Source of the DNA: Chachezhania antarctica
GTDB taxonomy: Bacteria > Pseudomonadota > Alphaproteobacteria > Rhodobacterales > Rhodobacteraceae
NCBI RefSeq assembly: GCF_003646465.1
Contig: NZ_QZEX01000002.1
Coordinates: forward strand, 514,472 to 578,471
Length of the DNA stretch: 64,000 bases
Direction: 5' to 3'
Below, in pieces: positions 38,912 to 48,130 of the stretch. The translations under genes and the position numbers were made by a program. The notes beneath the pieces were generated by a model. The model was not told where the DNA came from. It did not search any database and worked only from the letters and a program-made list of their open reading frames with translations. Position 1 is the first letter of the stretch; each line of letters opens with the position of its first letter.

Positions 38912-39594
38912 AGGACGAGACGCTGGCCCACGCCCACACCGCGCCGCTGGAATGGAAGCGGTCGGACGGGCTGGTGGGCTATGACGAGGCGCTGGCCTTC
39001 ATGGAAGCGCGCGCCACGGCCATCGCCGCGGGCGAGGCGCCGGAATGCCTGTGGTTCCTTGAACACCCGCCGCTTTACACCGCGGGCACCAGCGCCCGGG
39101 CCGAGGATCTCCGCGCGCCCGACCGTTTCCCCGTCCACCAGACGCGCCGCGGCGGGCAGTTCACCTATCACGGCCCCGGACAGCGCGTCGTCTACGTGAT
39201 GCTCGACCTGAACCGGCGCGGACGGGACGTGCGGCGCTTCGTGCAGTCGCTGGAGGCATGGGTGATCGCGGCACTGGCCGAGTTCAACGTGACCGGAGAG
39301 ATTCGCGACGGCCGCGTCGGCGTCTGGGTCGCCCGACCTGAAAAGCCGCTGACCGCCACGGGCCTGCCCGCAGAAGACAAGGTTGCGGCGATCGGTATCC
39401 GTCTGCGGAAATGGGTCAGCTTCCACGGGATTTCGATCAACGTGGACCCGGACCTGTCGCATTTCGACGGAATCGTCCCCTGCGGCATCAACGATTTCGG
39501 CGTGACCAGCCTTGTCGATCTGGGACTGCCGGTGACGATGGAAGACCTGGACCTGGCGCTGGAACGCACCTTCCCGCAGGTGTTCGAGGGCTGA
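38908..39594 (+). CDS. lipB: octanoyltransferase (lipoyl-ACP:protein N-lipoyltransferase)
   Basis: 228 residues. LipB moves an octanoyl group from acyl carrier protein to lipoyl-domain lysines of 2-oxoacid dehydrogenases. Landmarks: [25 protein letters not shown], the Lys of [13 protein letters not shown] and the catalytic Cys of [12 protein letters not shown]. It overlaps the DsbA-like gene by 4 bases. The spacing before the next gene, which is convergent, is 74 bases. Confidence 0.96.
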   Translation: MKDETLAHAHTAPLEWKRSDGLVGYDEALAFMEARATAIAAGEAPECLWFLEHPPLYTAGTSARAEDLRAPDRFPVHQTRRGGQFTYHGPGQRVVYVMLDLNRRGRDVRRFVQSLEAWVIAALAEFNVTGEIRDGRVGVWVARPEKPLTATGLPAEDKVAAIGIRLRKWVSFHGISINVDPDLSHFDGIVPCGINDFGVTSLVDLGLPVTMEDLDLALERTFPQVFEG

Positions 39595-39668
39595 CCCTCG
39601 CGGTTTCGTTCGACCAAGGCCAATGACAGCCTGCGGAAAGCCGTTTGGGAACGGCCTTCCGACAAGCC

Positions 39669-40667
39669 CTACCCGTGGCCGATCAGTTGTGGATCGTCGC
39701 AGGCATGATGGGCGCATTCCAGTTCCAGCGTGGAATGCCCGATATCGAACTTGCCCTTCAGCACGTCCTTGATCGCGGCCTTGATCCCGTCGGCCTGTCC
39801 CCAGGCACCTTCGTCGATGATGACATGGGCATCGAGCGCCGAGTCGTTTTCCTGCATCTGCCACAGGTGGACGTGGTGGACATCCGTCACCCCCGGCACG
39901 GCGCGCACGGCGCCGACGACCTCGTTGAAATCCAGATGCCCCGGCGTGCCCAGCATCAGAACCCGGATCGCACCGCCGATTTCCATCTGCACGTGCCACA
40001 GGATGTAGGCCGAGATCATCAGCGTCACCAGCGGATCGACCCATGTCCATCCGTAGAGGATGACGAGCGTCCCCGCGACGATCACCGCGACCGACCCCAG
40101 CGCATCCGCCACGTTGTGGAGGAAGGCCGCGCGGATGTTCATGCTGGTCTTGGCCATCGTGTAGGTCAGCGCCGCGGTCGCAAGATCGATCACCAGCGCC
40201 ACGCCCGCGATGATGACCATGATCCAGCCTGCGACGGGCTCCGGCTCGAAAAACCGCATGATGCCTTCGTAGACAAGGTAGAGCGCCACGATGATCAGCG
40301 TGACGTAGTTGATCAGCGCCGCCACCACCTCGGCCCGGCCGTAGCCGAAGCTCATCTGTTCGCTGGCCGGCCGACGGGCGATCTTGCGGGCGGCGAAGGC
40401 GATGACCAGAGCCATCGCGTCCGACATGTTGTGCAGCGCGTCGGCAATCAGCGCGAGCGAGCCCGACAGGATCCCGCCGATGATCTGCGCGATGGTCAGT
40501 GCGAAATTGGCAATCACCGCACCGATAATGCGCGCATCGCCCGACGACGGGTCGATGTGATGATGGTGGTGATGACCATGCCCGTGACCATGCCCGCCGT
40601 GGCCATGCCCGCCATGATCGTGACCGCCATGACCGTCGTGATCGTGTTCCGCCGTCTTGTCCGTCAT
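39669..40667 (-). CDS. cation diffusion facilitator, probable zinc exporter
   Basis: 332 residues. The N-terminal 40 residues are a His/Gly/Asp-rich metal-binding tail. Six membrane segments follow, with the paired H-x3-D metal sites of the CDF family in transmembrane 2 (HNMSD) and 5 (HNVAD). The C-terminal cytoplasmic domain ends with His-rich residues. It is most like ZitB/CzcD exporters of Zn, Cd or Co. The His-rich tail is on the N-terminus rather than in the loop between helices 4 and 5. Confidence 0.93.
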   Translation of the reverse strand: MTDKTAEHDHDGHGGHDHGGHGHGGHGHGHGHHHHHHIDPSSGDARIIGAVIANFALTIAQIIGGILSGSLALIADALHNMSDAMALVIAFAARKIARRPASEQMSFGYGRAEVVAALINYVTLIIVALYLVYEGIMRFFEPEPVAGWIMVIIAGVALVIDLATAALTYTMAKTSMNIRAAFLHNVADALGSVAVIVAGTLVILYGWTWVDPLVTLMISAYILWHVQMEIGGAIRVLMLGTPGHLDFNEVVGAVRAVPGVTDVHHVHLWQMQENDSALDAHVIIDEGAWGQADGIKAAIKDVLKGKFDIGHSTLELECAHHACDDPQLIGHG

Positions 40668-40745
40668 TCATGCCTCCATCGGCTGAACGGGCCTGTGCGT
40701 CCAGCCTTACCCTGCCCGCGAGCAGGCTTCCAGCAGATGAGCCAC

Positions 40746-41177
40746 CTATCCCAGTGCTGCGCGGATCTTTTCCGCCTCGGCCGCGACATCGTCCGCATCG
40801 GCCATCGTGCGCGGCGGCAGCAGCGTGTCGCCCTCGTGCCGCGGAAGAATATGGAAATGGAGGTGATAAACCTCCTGCCCGCCGGCCGGTTCGTTGAACT
40901 GCTGGAGCGTGATCCCGTCGGCGCCGTAGCCTTCCAGCATCGCCAGCGAGATCTTCTGGACGGTCGCCATCACCGCGGCGATCTGGGCGGGACTCGCATC
41001 CAGCATGTTGCGGCAGGGGGTTTTCGGGATCACCAGAACATGGCCCGGCGTGCGGGGCATGATATCCATGAAGGCGAATGTGTCGTCGTCTTCGAAAACC
41101 TTGTGGCAGGGCAGATCGCCGCGCAGGATCTTGGCGAAGATATTGTCGGGATCGTAGCTTTCGGGCGCATAGCTCAT
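40746..41177 (-). CDS. HIT-family nucleotide-binding protein
   Basis: 143 residues from ATG 41177; the frame runs back to 41336 without support. The histidine triad is HLHFHILP near residue 97. The N-terminus DNIFAKILRGDLPCHKVFEDD and MPRTPGHVLVIPK are typical of the Hint branch (HinT-like purine nucleoside phosphoramidase). It is on its own transcript, divergent from ctaD, with a 247-base gap holding no other gene. Confidence 0.92.
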   Translation of the reverse strand: MSYAPESYDPDNIFAKILRGDLPCHKVFEDDDTFAFMDIMPRTPGHVLVIPKTPCRNMLDASPAQIAAVMATVQKISLAMLEGYGADGITLQQFNEPAGGQEVYHLHFHILPRHEGDTLLPPRTMADADDVAAEAEKIRAALG

Positions 41178-41424
41178 GTCGCAAAACCTTAACAAAAACG
41201 GGTCCCTCGTGTTCTGAACGGGGGCATGGGGCAGGTCAAGCGACAAGGCCCCGGGCGCGGCCAAGTGCTGCCGACCGGCCCCCTGCAACCGGACCAACCG
41301 CGTCAATTTATCTTGGCCTGAAAAGAGATGTGCCATTGCCGGCAGGGGAGCGACATTCTAAAACCTGCATAACACTCCGCCGGTGAAATACGGCGGTGAT
41401 GCGCTTTCAATCAGGAGGGACCTA

Positions 41425-43101
41425 ATGGCGGACGCAGCCATTCACGGCCACGAACACGAAGACACGCGGACCTTCTTCCAGCGCTGGTTCATGTCCACGA
41501 ACCACAAAGACATTGGCATTCTCTACCTGTTTGTCTCTGGCGCGGTCGGGTTCATTTCGGTGCTCTTCACCGTCTTCATGCGGCTCGAGCTCATGTACCC
41601 CGAAGTCCAGCATCTGTGCGACGAAGGCTTCCGCCTGTTCGCCAGTGCCGAGACCTGCACCCCGAACGGACACCTGTGGAACGTGATGATCACGGCCCAC
41701 GGCATCCTGATGATGTTCTTCGTGGTGATTCCGGCTCTCTTCGGCGGATTTGGCAACTATTTCATGCCGTTGCAGATCGGCGCGCCGGACATGGCGTTCC
41801 CGCGGATGAACAACCTGTCCTTCTGGCTCTATGTTGCCGGGACGTCGATGGCGGTGCTGTCGCTGTTCGTGCCGGGGGCTGCCAGTGGCAAGCTGGGGGC
41901 CGGCGTGGGCTGGGTTCTATATCCACCACTCTCCACGTCCGGGGCGCAGGGCCTGTCGATGGATTTCGCCATCTTCGCCGTGCACCTTTCGGGCGCCTCG
42001 TCGATCCTTGGCGCGATCAACATGATCACGACCTTCCTGAACATGCGCGCGCCAGGCATGACGCTCTTCAAGGTGCCGCTGTTCGCGTGGTCGATCTTCG
42101 TCACCTCGTGGCTGATCCTGCTGGCCCTGCCGGTTCTGGCGGGCGCGATCACCATGCTGCTGATGGACCGTAACTTCGGCTTCACCTTCTTCGATCCGTC
42201 CGGCGGCGGCGACCCGGTGCTGTACCAGCACATCCTGTGGTTCTTCGGCCACCCGGAAGTGTACATCATCGTCCTGCCCGGCTTCGGCATCATCTCTCAC
42301 GTGATCGCCACGTTCAGCCGCAAGCCCATCTTCGGTTACCTGCCGATGGTCTGGGCGCTGATCGCCATCGGCGTGCTGGGCTTCGTCGTGTGGGCGCACC
42401 ACATGTACACGGTCGGGATGTCGATCCACCAGCAGGCCTACTTCATGCTGGCAACCATGGTCATCGCCGTGCCCACGGGCGTGAAGGTGTTCAGCTGGCT
42501 GGCCACGATGTGGAAGGGCTCGATCGAGTTCAAGACACCGATGCTCTGGGCGTTCGGCTTCCTGTTCCTGTTCACCGCCGGTGGCGTGACGGGCGTGATC
42601 CTGTCGCAGGCCGCCATCGACCGCTACTACCACGACACCTACTTCGTGGTGGCACACTTCCACTACGTGATGTCGCTGGGGGCTGTCTTCGCCATCTTTG
42701 CCGGGATCTACTTCTACATCGGCAAGATGTCGGGCCGTCAGTACCCTGAATGGGCGGGCAAGCTGCACTTCTGGATGATGTTCATCGGGTCGAACCTCAC
42801 CTTCTTCCCGCAGCACTTCCTGGGCCGTCAGGGCATGCCGCGCCGCTACATCGACTATCCCGCCCCCTTCGCGGAGTGGAACTTCTGGTCGTCGATCGGT
42901 GCCTACCTGTCCTTCGCGTCCTTCGTGTTCTTCATCGGGATCATCTTCTACACGCTGACCCGCGGCGCCAAGGTGACCGAGAACAACTACTGGAACGAAT
43001 ACGCGGACACGCTGGAATGGACCCTGCCCTCCCCGCCGCCGGAGCATACGTTCGAGCAGCTCCCGAAGCGGGAAGACTGGGACAAGGGCCACGCCCACTG
43101 A
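41425..43101 (+). CDS. ctaD: aa3-type cytochrome c oxidase subunit I
   Basis: 558 residues from ATG 41425 with AGGAGGG at 41413-41419. It has twelve membrane helices, the CuB ligands in FFGHPEVYI and WAHHMYTVG, the heme ligand in HGILMMFF and the pair [13 protein letters not shown]. The D- and K-channel residues of A-type oxidases appear present ([25 protein letters not shown] is seen in the D-channel region). Other ctaC/ctaB genes are not next to it, as in many Rhodobacterales. It ends in a strong terminator at 43134. Confidence 0.97.
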   Translation: MADAAIHGHEHEDTRTFFQRWFMSTNHKDIGILYLFVSGAVGFISVLFTVFMRLELMYPEVQHLCDEGFRLFASAETCTPNGHLWNVMITAHGILMMFFVVIPALFGGFGNYFMPLQIGAPDMAFPRMNNLSFWLYVAGTSMAVLSLFVPGAASGKLGAGVGWVLYPPLSTSGAQGLSMDFAIFAVHLSGASSILGAINMITTFLNMRAPGMTLFKVPLFAWSIFVTSWLILLALPVLAGAITMLLMDRNFGFTFFDPSGGGDPVLYQHILWFFGHPEVYIIVLPGFGIISHVIATFSRKPIFGYLPMVWALIAIGVLGFVVWAHHMYTVGMSIHQQAYFMLATMVIAVPTGVKVFSWLATMWKGSIEFKTPMLWAFGFLFLFTAGGVTGVILSQAAIDRYYHDTYFVVAHFHYVMSLGAVFAIFAGIYFYIGKMSGRQYPEWAGKLHFWMMFIGSNLTFFPQHFLGRQGMPRRYIDYPAPFAEWNFWSSIGAYLSFASFVFFIGIIFYTLTRGAKVTENNYWNEYADTLEWTLPSPPPEHTFEQLPKREDWDKGHAH

Positions 43102-43133
43102 CCTGACGGTCGGTTCCGGAAATCAGAAATCAG

Positions 43134-43171
43134 AATGGCCCGGTCACTTGGTGACCGGGCCATTTTCGTTT
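43134..43171 (+). terminator. intrinsic terminator of ctaD
   Basis: A perfect 14-bp stem, AATGGCCCGGTCAC, TTG loop and GTGACCGGGCCATT, followed by TTCGTTTT. It begins 33 bases past the ctaD stop. Confidence 0.93.
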
Positions 43172-43557
43172 TGATAGATAAGAGTTCGGCGCCAACCTTT
43201 CGGCCCGACACGTCTTTCAAAGCAACTCCTCAAAGACCCCGTAGCGCGAAGCGATCCGGTTCGCGCCCGACCCGCCCCGTCACACCGGAGACATGCCTTC
43301 GGCACGACGCAGGCGCGAATGGCTCACCCGTTCGCAGCATTCGGAAGTCGCGCGCATACGGGAAGGCTGTCCAAGCGTTTCGGCCCGCCCTCGGGTCGGG
43401 CGCGAACCTGCCATTGTTCCGGGACTGGCACCCGAAGGCCATCGCAACACCCGTTGCCGCCGCTGGCCCTCTCGCGCTATGCTGCGATGCGGCGGAACGA
43501 TGCCGCTCTGCCGCGTGCCCCATCCGTCCCGCCCGCCGGGACCCTGGAAAGGAAATC
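43172..43557. other. gap before nasT containing an inverted repeat
   Basis: About 385 bases, no gene. GGTTCGCGCCCGAC at 43258-43271 is repeated in inverted form (GTCGGGCGCGAACC) at 43395-43408. Inside lies a second hairpin, GCGAATGG/CCGTTCGC at 43315-43335. The first arm extends to a 19-base match with 33732-33750. The nasT promoter should lie here, but I cannot define its boxes. Confidence 0.5.
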
Positions 43558-44142
43558 ATGCCCGACCGCCTGACCATCGTCGTTGTCGAGAAGGACCGCG
43601 ACCGGGCGATCCAGATCGTCGACGCCCTGCGGGTGGCGGACGATTTCGAAGTCCACGTCATCAGCGAACCCACGGCGCTGGCCCGCCAGATCGCGGCCCA
43701 CGCGCCCGACATCGTGCTGATCGACATCGACAACCCGTCCCGGGATACGCTGGAAGAGCTGACGCTGGCCTCGGGCCCGCTGGACCGGCCCGTGGCAATG
43801 TTCGTATCGAATGACGCAGGAGGCCTTGCCCGCACCGCGATCGAGGCGGGCGTGTCGGCCTATGTCGTCGACGGCCTTCAGCCCGAGCGGTTGAAATCGG
43901 TGCTCGACGCCGCCACCGCGCGGTTCCAACTGTTCCGCCGCATGCGGACCGAGCTTGCCGAAACCAAGCGCGCGCTGGAGGAACGCAAGGTCATCGACCG
44001 GGCCAAGGGGCTTTTGATGAAAGCCAAGGGCATGGGCGAGGACGAGGCCTATGCGCTTCTCCGCAAGACGGCGATGGACCAGGGCCGCAAGGTGGCTGAT
44101 GTCGCCGAAGCACTGGTCACCGCCGCGGGACTGCTGTCATGA
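43558..44142 (+). CDS. nasT: ANTAR-domain RNA-binding antiterminator NasT
   Basis: 194 residues from ATG 43558 with GGAA upstream; the longer frame from 43135 overlaps the terminator and is rejected. The N-terminal receiver-like domain is degenerate (IVVVEKDRDRAIQI, VLIDIDNPSRDTLE). The C-terminal ANTAR domain ends with the family pattern DRAKGLLMKAKGMGEDEAYALLRKTAMDQGRKVADVAEAL. NasT binds hairpins in the leader of nitrate genes and prevents termination. Without nitrate it is held by NasS, whose gene follows with a 4-base overlap. Confidence 0.93.
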   Translation: MPDRLTIVVVEKDRDRAIQIVDALRVADDFEVHVISEPTALARQIAAHAPDIVLIDIDNPSRDTLEELTLASGPLDRPVAMFVSNDAGGLARTAIEAGVSAYVVDGLQPERLKSVLDAATARFQLFRRMRTELAETKRALEERKVIDRAKGLLMKAKGMGEDEAYALLRKTAMDQGRKVADVAEALVTAAGLLS

Positions 44143-45314
44143 AAACCGTCACCGTCTCGGCCGCCTTCATCCCGCTGGTCGACGCGGCCCCCCTGATCGT
44201 GGCCGAGGAGATGGGCTTTGCCGAAGCCGAAGGCCTGACGCTGGATCTTGTCCGCGCGCCGTCGTGGTCCTCCGTCCGGGACATGCTGTCCTTCGGTCGG
44301 GTGGACGCCGCGCACCTGCTGTCCCCCGTCCCCGTGGCCATGGCGTTGGGACTGGGCGGTGTGGCGGGCGGGATTTCCGCCGTCGAGGTGCTGTCGGTCA
44401 ACGGCAATGTCGTGGGCGTAAGCCAGTCCCTGGCCGACCGGCTGCGCGGCAACGGATACGGGTTCGACTTCCGCGATGCCCGCGCGGCCGGTGAAGCGCT
44501 GGCCGTAGCCGCCGAAGGCCCGCTGCGCGTGGGCGTGCCCTTCCCCTTCTCGATGCATGCCGAGCTGCTGCATTACTGGTTCGACGCCGTGGGCCTTGCG
44601 GGCGACAACGCACCCGAGATCCACACCATCCCGCCCCCTTTGATGGCCGATGCCCTGGGCGCGGGCGAGATCGACGCGTTCTGCGTGGGCGAACCCTGGG
44701 GATCCATGGCGGTGGAGAACGGGTTCGGCGAACTCCTCCTCCCCGGCACCGCGATCTGGGGCTTTGCGCCGGAAAAGGTGCTGGCCGTCCGCACCGACTG
44801 GGCGGAAACGGAACCCCACCTGCTGGGCCGTCTGATGCGGGCGGTCTGGCGGTCGGGCCAATGGCTGGCCAAACCCGAAAGCCGCATCACCGCGGCCGAG
44901 ATCCTGTCGCGCAGCCAGTACCTGGATGTTCCGGCCGAGGTGATCGACCGGGCGCTGACCGGCACGCTGACGATTTCACCGCGCGGAGATCAGCGGCAGG
45001 TCGACCGTTTCCTTGAATTCCACGCCGGGGCCGCGACCTTCCCGTGGCGCAGCCAGGCTGCGTGGATCGCCAACCGGATTGCCCTGCGCAGCGGGCTGGA
45101 CCCGGCCAGAGCCATCGAGGCAGGCAAAACCGTCTTCCGCACCGATCTCTACCGTCGCGAACTGAAGGCCGCGGGCGCCGTGCTTCCCGGCGCCTCCGAG
45201 AAACTGGAAGGCGCGATTCGGCACACGACCGCCGTCGCCTCGGAAACCGGCCGCCTGTTCCTTGAGCCTGACGCTTTCTTCGACGATGCAATTTTTGACC
45301 CCACCGGGACATAA
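44139..45314 (+). CDS. nasS: nitrate/nitrite sensor NasS
   Basis: 391 residues, related to the NrtA/CmpA substrate-binding proteins but lacking a signal peptide, which places it in the cytoplasm. Landmarks are the ligand-pocket segments FIPLVDAAPLIVAEEMGFAEAEGL, FSMHAELLHYWFDAVG and FCVGEPWGSMAVE. NasS binds NasT when nitrate is absent and releases it when nitrate is present. It overlaps nasT by ATGA. Confidence 0.9.
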   Translation: MKTVTVSAAFIPLVDAAPLIVAEEMGFAEAEGLTLDLVRAPSWSSVRDMLSFGRVDAAHLLSPVPVAMALGLGGVAGGISAVEVLSVNGNVVGVSQSLADRLRGNGYGFDFRDARAAGEALAVAAEGPLRVGVPFPFSMHAELLHYWFDAVGLAGDNAPEIHTIPPPLMADALGAGEIDAFCVGEPWGSMAVENGFGELLLPGTAIWGFAPEKVLAVRTDWAETEPHLLGRLMRAVWRSGQWLAKPESRITAAEILSRSQYLDVPAEVIDRALTGTLTISPRGDQRQVDRFLEFHAGAATFPWRSQAAWIANRIALRSGLDPARAIEAGKTVFRTDLYRRELKAAGAVLPGASEKLEGAIRHTTAVASETGRLFLEPDAFFDDAIFDPTGT

Positions 45315-45595
45315 CGCGCAAAAATTCATCTGATCGCGGCACCACAACCACAAGAGTACGTCGAGAAACCGCGAAACAGAGTACCCGCAGACCAGTTTGC
45401 ACTTGCAGCATCACGGCAGGATGCGGCAACAAGATGACCACAGGGAGCAGTGTCGTTCTCTGACAGAATTTGTCCCGATGATTGGGACTGCTGAGCAAAG
45501 CCGCTCGACCGTTCGCGAAACCGCGAATCGTGTCAGCGGCTTTTTTGTTTTCCGACTTCAAAAAAATCATCCGTCCCACAGGAAGGAACGACGTA
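45315..45595 (+). promoter_or_regulatory. nrtA leader RNA region, probable NasT target
   Basis: The 280 bases before nrtA hold several short hairpins upstream of an intrinsic terminator. Candidates for the two ANTAR-type stem-loops are GCATC-(7)-GATGC at 45408-45424, whose loop starts ACGG (A1 and G4 as in ANTAR targets), and GTCCC-(7)-GGGAC at 45472-45488. The second loop does not match the A1/G4 pattern well, so the pairing is tentative. The architecture (NasT/NasS encoded just upstream, leader terminator before the structural genes) is that of a nitrate-responsive antitermination switch. Confidence 0.7.
45497..45547 (+). terminator. intrinsic terminator in the nrtA leader
   Basis: An outer stem AAAGCCGCT (45497-45505) pairs with AGCGGCTTT (45535-45543), with an inner stem TTCGCG/CGCGAA at 45512-45527, and the T-run TTTTTTG follows. 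It lies 49 bases upstream of the nrtA start and is not at the end of any gene, since nasS ended 180 bases earlier. This is the element that NasT is expected to override. Confidence 0.9.
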
Positions 45596-46963
45596 ATGAA
45601 GAAAATCGCGCTCGCTCTGTTTGCCTCATCGGCCCTTGCCAGCCCCGCCTTCGCCGAAATGCTGGACCTTGAAAAAGATGTCCTGACCTTTGGCTTCATC
45701 AAGCTGACCGACATGGCCCCGCTTGCCGTGGCGTACGAACAGGGCTTTTTCGACGATGAAGGCCTGTTCGTGACGCTGGAAGCGCAGGCCAACTGGAAAG
45801 TGCTTCTGGATGGCGTAATCGACGGCCAGCTAGACGGCGCGCACATGCTGGCGGGTCAGCCGCTGGCAGCCACGATCGGCTACGGCACCGAGGCGCATAT
45901 CATCACCCCCTTCTCGATGGACCTGAACGGCAACGGCATCACCGTATCGAACGAGGTCTGGGAGATGATGAAGCCCGGCCTGCCCACCGATCCCGACGGC
46001 AAGATCACTCATCCCATCTCGGCCAGCCACCTGAAGCCGGTGATCGACACGTTCAATGCCCAGGGCAAGAGCTTCAACATGGGCATGGTCTTCCCCGTGT
46101 CGACCCACAACTATGAATTGCGCTACTGGCTGGCCGCGGGCGGCATCGAACCCGGCTACTACAGCCCCGAAAACGTGACCGGCCAGATCGGGGCCGAGGC
46201 GCTTCTGTCCGTCACCCCGCCGCCGCAGATGCCCGCAACGTTGGAGGCCGGGACCATCAACGGCTACTGCGTGGGCGAGCCGTGGAACCAGCAGGCCGTC
46301 TTCAAGGGCATCGGCGTGCCGGTGATCACCGATTACGAGCTGTGGAAGAACAACCCGGAAAAGGTCTTCGGCATGAGTGCCGAATTCGCCGAACAGTACC
46401 CCAACACCACGCTCGCCGTGACAAAGGCGCTGATCCGCGCCGCGCAGTGGCTGGATGAAAACGACAACGCCAACCGGGAAGAGGCGGTCGAGATCCTGTC
46501 GCGCCCGGATTACGTGGGCGCAGATTACGAGGTCATCGCGAATTCGATGACCGGCACGTTCGAATACGAAAAGGGCGACAAGCGCGAGGTGCCCGACTTC
46601 AACGTGTTCTTCCGCTACTTCGCGACCTATCCCTACTATTCCGACGCGGTCTGGTACCTGACCCAGATGCGCCGATGGGGCCAGATCGCCGACACCAAGC
46701 CCGACAGCTGGTATGACGAGGTCGCCAAGTCCGTCTATCGCCCGGACATCTACCTGGAAGCCGCGAAGATGCTGGTCGAGGAAGGCCACGTGCAGGAGAA
46801 GGACTTCCCCTGGGAGACCGATGGCTACCGCGTGCCGACCCCGGCCGAGGACATCATCGACGGCATCCCCTTCGATGGCCGCGCCCCCAACGCCTATCTC
46901 GACAGCCTGCCCATCGGCCTGAAGTCGGGCCAGACGGTCGTCGGCAACTCGGTTCAGGGCTGA
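45596..46963 (+). CDS. nrtA: nitrate ABC transporter, periplasmic substrate-binding protein
   Basis: 455 residues from ATG 45596 with GGAAGGA upstream. A Sec signal peptide is present: [20 protein letters not shown]. The mature protein belongs to the NrtA/CmpA family ([62 protein letters not shown]). It captures nitrate or nitrite in the periplasm for NrtB and the ATPase encoded downstream. The gene follows directly after the leader terminator, so expression depends on antitermination. Confidence 0.93.
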   Translation: MKKIALALFASSALASPAFAEMLDLEKDVLTFGFIKLTDMAPLAVAYEQGFFDDEGLFVTLEAQANWKVLLDGVIDGQLDGAHMLAGQPLAATIGYGTEAHIITPFSMDLNGNGITVSNEVWEMMKPGLPTDPDGKITHPISASHLKPVIDTFNAQGKSFNMGMVFPVSTHNYELRYWLAAGGIEPGYYSPENVTGQIGAEALLSVTPPPQMPATLEAGTINGYCVGEPWNQQAVFKGIGVPVITDYELWKNNPEKVFGMSAEFAEQYPNTTLAVTKALIRAAQWLDENDNANREEAVEILSRPDYVGADYEVIANSMTGTFEYEKGDKREVPDFNVFFRYFATYPYYSDAVWYLTQMRRWGQIADTKPDSWYDEVAKSVYRPDIYLEAAKMLVEEGHVQEKDFPWETDGYRVPTPAEDIIDGIPFDGRAPNAYLDSLPIGLKSGQTVVGNSVQG

Positions 46964-47042
46964 CCTGAGCCACAGGGCCGCCCATCGCCGGGCGGTCCCT
47001 TCCCCTGCTGCCCGCAAGGCCTGCATCCGGAGATTTCCAAAC

Positions 47043-48125
47043 ATGACGACAGTCGATCCAGATTTCCAATCGTCCCGCCGGCGCGAAGAGCGGCGGGCCC
47101 GCCTGTTCACCCGCATCAACGCCGCCGACAAGTGGTTCCAGGTTCTAGGCCTGGCATGGATCACGCCGCTGATGAAGGGCGCGGCCGGCGACAACCCGAA
47201 GGCGCAGATGGCCGAAGTCTGGCGCTTGCTGGGCGTGCCGATCCTGTCGATCATCTGCTTCCTGATGCTGTGGGCCTGGCTGGCCCCGCAGGTGCAGACA
47301 TCGCTGGGCGCCGTTCCGGGACCGTCGCAGGTCTGGACCGAAGCCAAGCTCCTGAACCAGGACGCGATCCAGAAACGCGAGAAGAAGGAACAGCATTACG
47401 ACCGCGTCGAAAAGCGCAACCAGCGTTACATCGACCGTGGTGAGCCCGAGAAGGTCAAGGACATCCCCTATACCGGGTCGCCCAGCTATTACGAGCAGAT
47501 CTGGACCTCGATCAAGACGGTGTTCTTCGGCTTCCTGATCGCCACGGTCGTGGCCGTGCCGCTGGGCATCGCCGCCGGGCTGTCCCCCACCGCCAATGCC
47601 GCGCTGAACCCGCTGATCCAAATCTTCAAGCCGGTCTCGCCGCTGGCCTGGCTGCCCATCGTGACCATGATCGTGTCGGCCATCTATGCCACCAATGACG
47701 GGCTGTTTTCGAAAAGCTTCCTCGTGTCGGCCATCACGGTGACGCTGTGTTCGCTGTGGCCCACGCTGATCAACACCTCGCTGGGGGTCGCGTCCATCGA
47801 CAAGGACCTGATCAACGTCTCGAAGGTGTTGAAGATGAACACCTGGACCAAGATCACCAAGCTGGTGCTGCCTTCGGCCCTGCCCCTGATCTTCACCGGC
47901 CTGCGCCTATCGCTTGGTGTCGGCTGGATGGTCCTGATCGCGGCGGAAATGCTGGCGCAGAACCCGGGGCTGGGGAAATTCGTCTGGGACGAGTTCCAGA
48001 ACGGGTCTTCGTCCTCGCTCGCCAAGATCATGGTGGCGGTCTTCACCATCGGGATCATCGGCTTCCTGCTGGACCGGGTGATGTTCGCGCTGCAGTCCCT
48101 TTTCACCTTCACGAACAATCGGTGA
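47043..48125 (+). CDS. nrtB: nitrate ABC transporter permease
   Basis: 360 residues. This is a BPD-type permease with about six membrane helices, the EAA loop near LVLPSALPLIFTGLRLSLGVGW and an unusually long N-terminal cytoplasmic and linker region of about 150 residues containing a charged segment (KREKKEQHYDRVEKR). It pairs with the tandem ABC ATPase 5 bases downstream. Confidence 0.92.
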   Translation: MTTVDPDFQSSRRREERRARLFTRINAADKWFQVLGLAWITPLMKGAAGDNPKAQMAEVWRLLGVPILSIICFLMLWAWLAPQVQTSLGAVPGPSQVWTEAKLLNQDAIQKREKKEQHYDRVEKRNQRYIDRGEPEKVKDIPYTGSPSYYEQIWTSIKTVFFGFLIATVVAVPLGIAAGLSPTANAALNPLIQIFKPVSPLAWLPIVTMIVSAIYATNDGLFSKSFLVSAITVTLCSLWPTLINTSLGVASIDKDLINVSKVLKMNTWTKITKLVLPSALPLIFTGLRLSLGVGWMVLIAAEMLAQNPGLGKFVWDEFQNGSSSSLAKIMVAVFTIGIIGFLLDRVMFALQSLFTFTNNR

Positions 48126-48130
48126 GCGCC

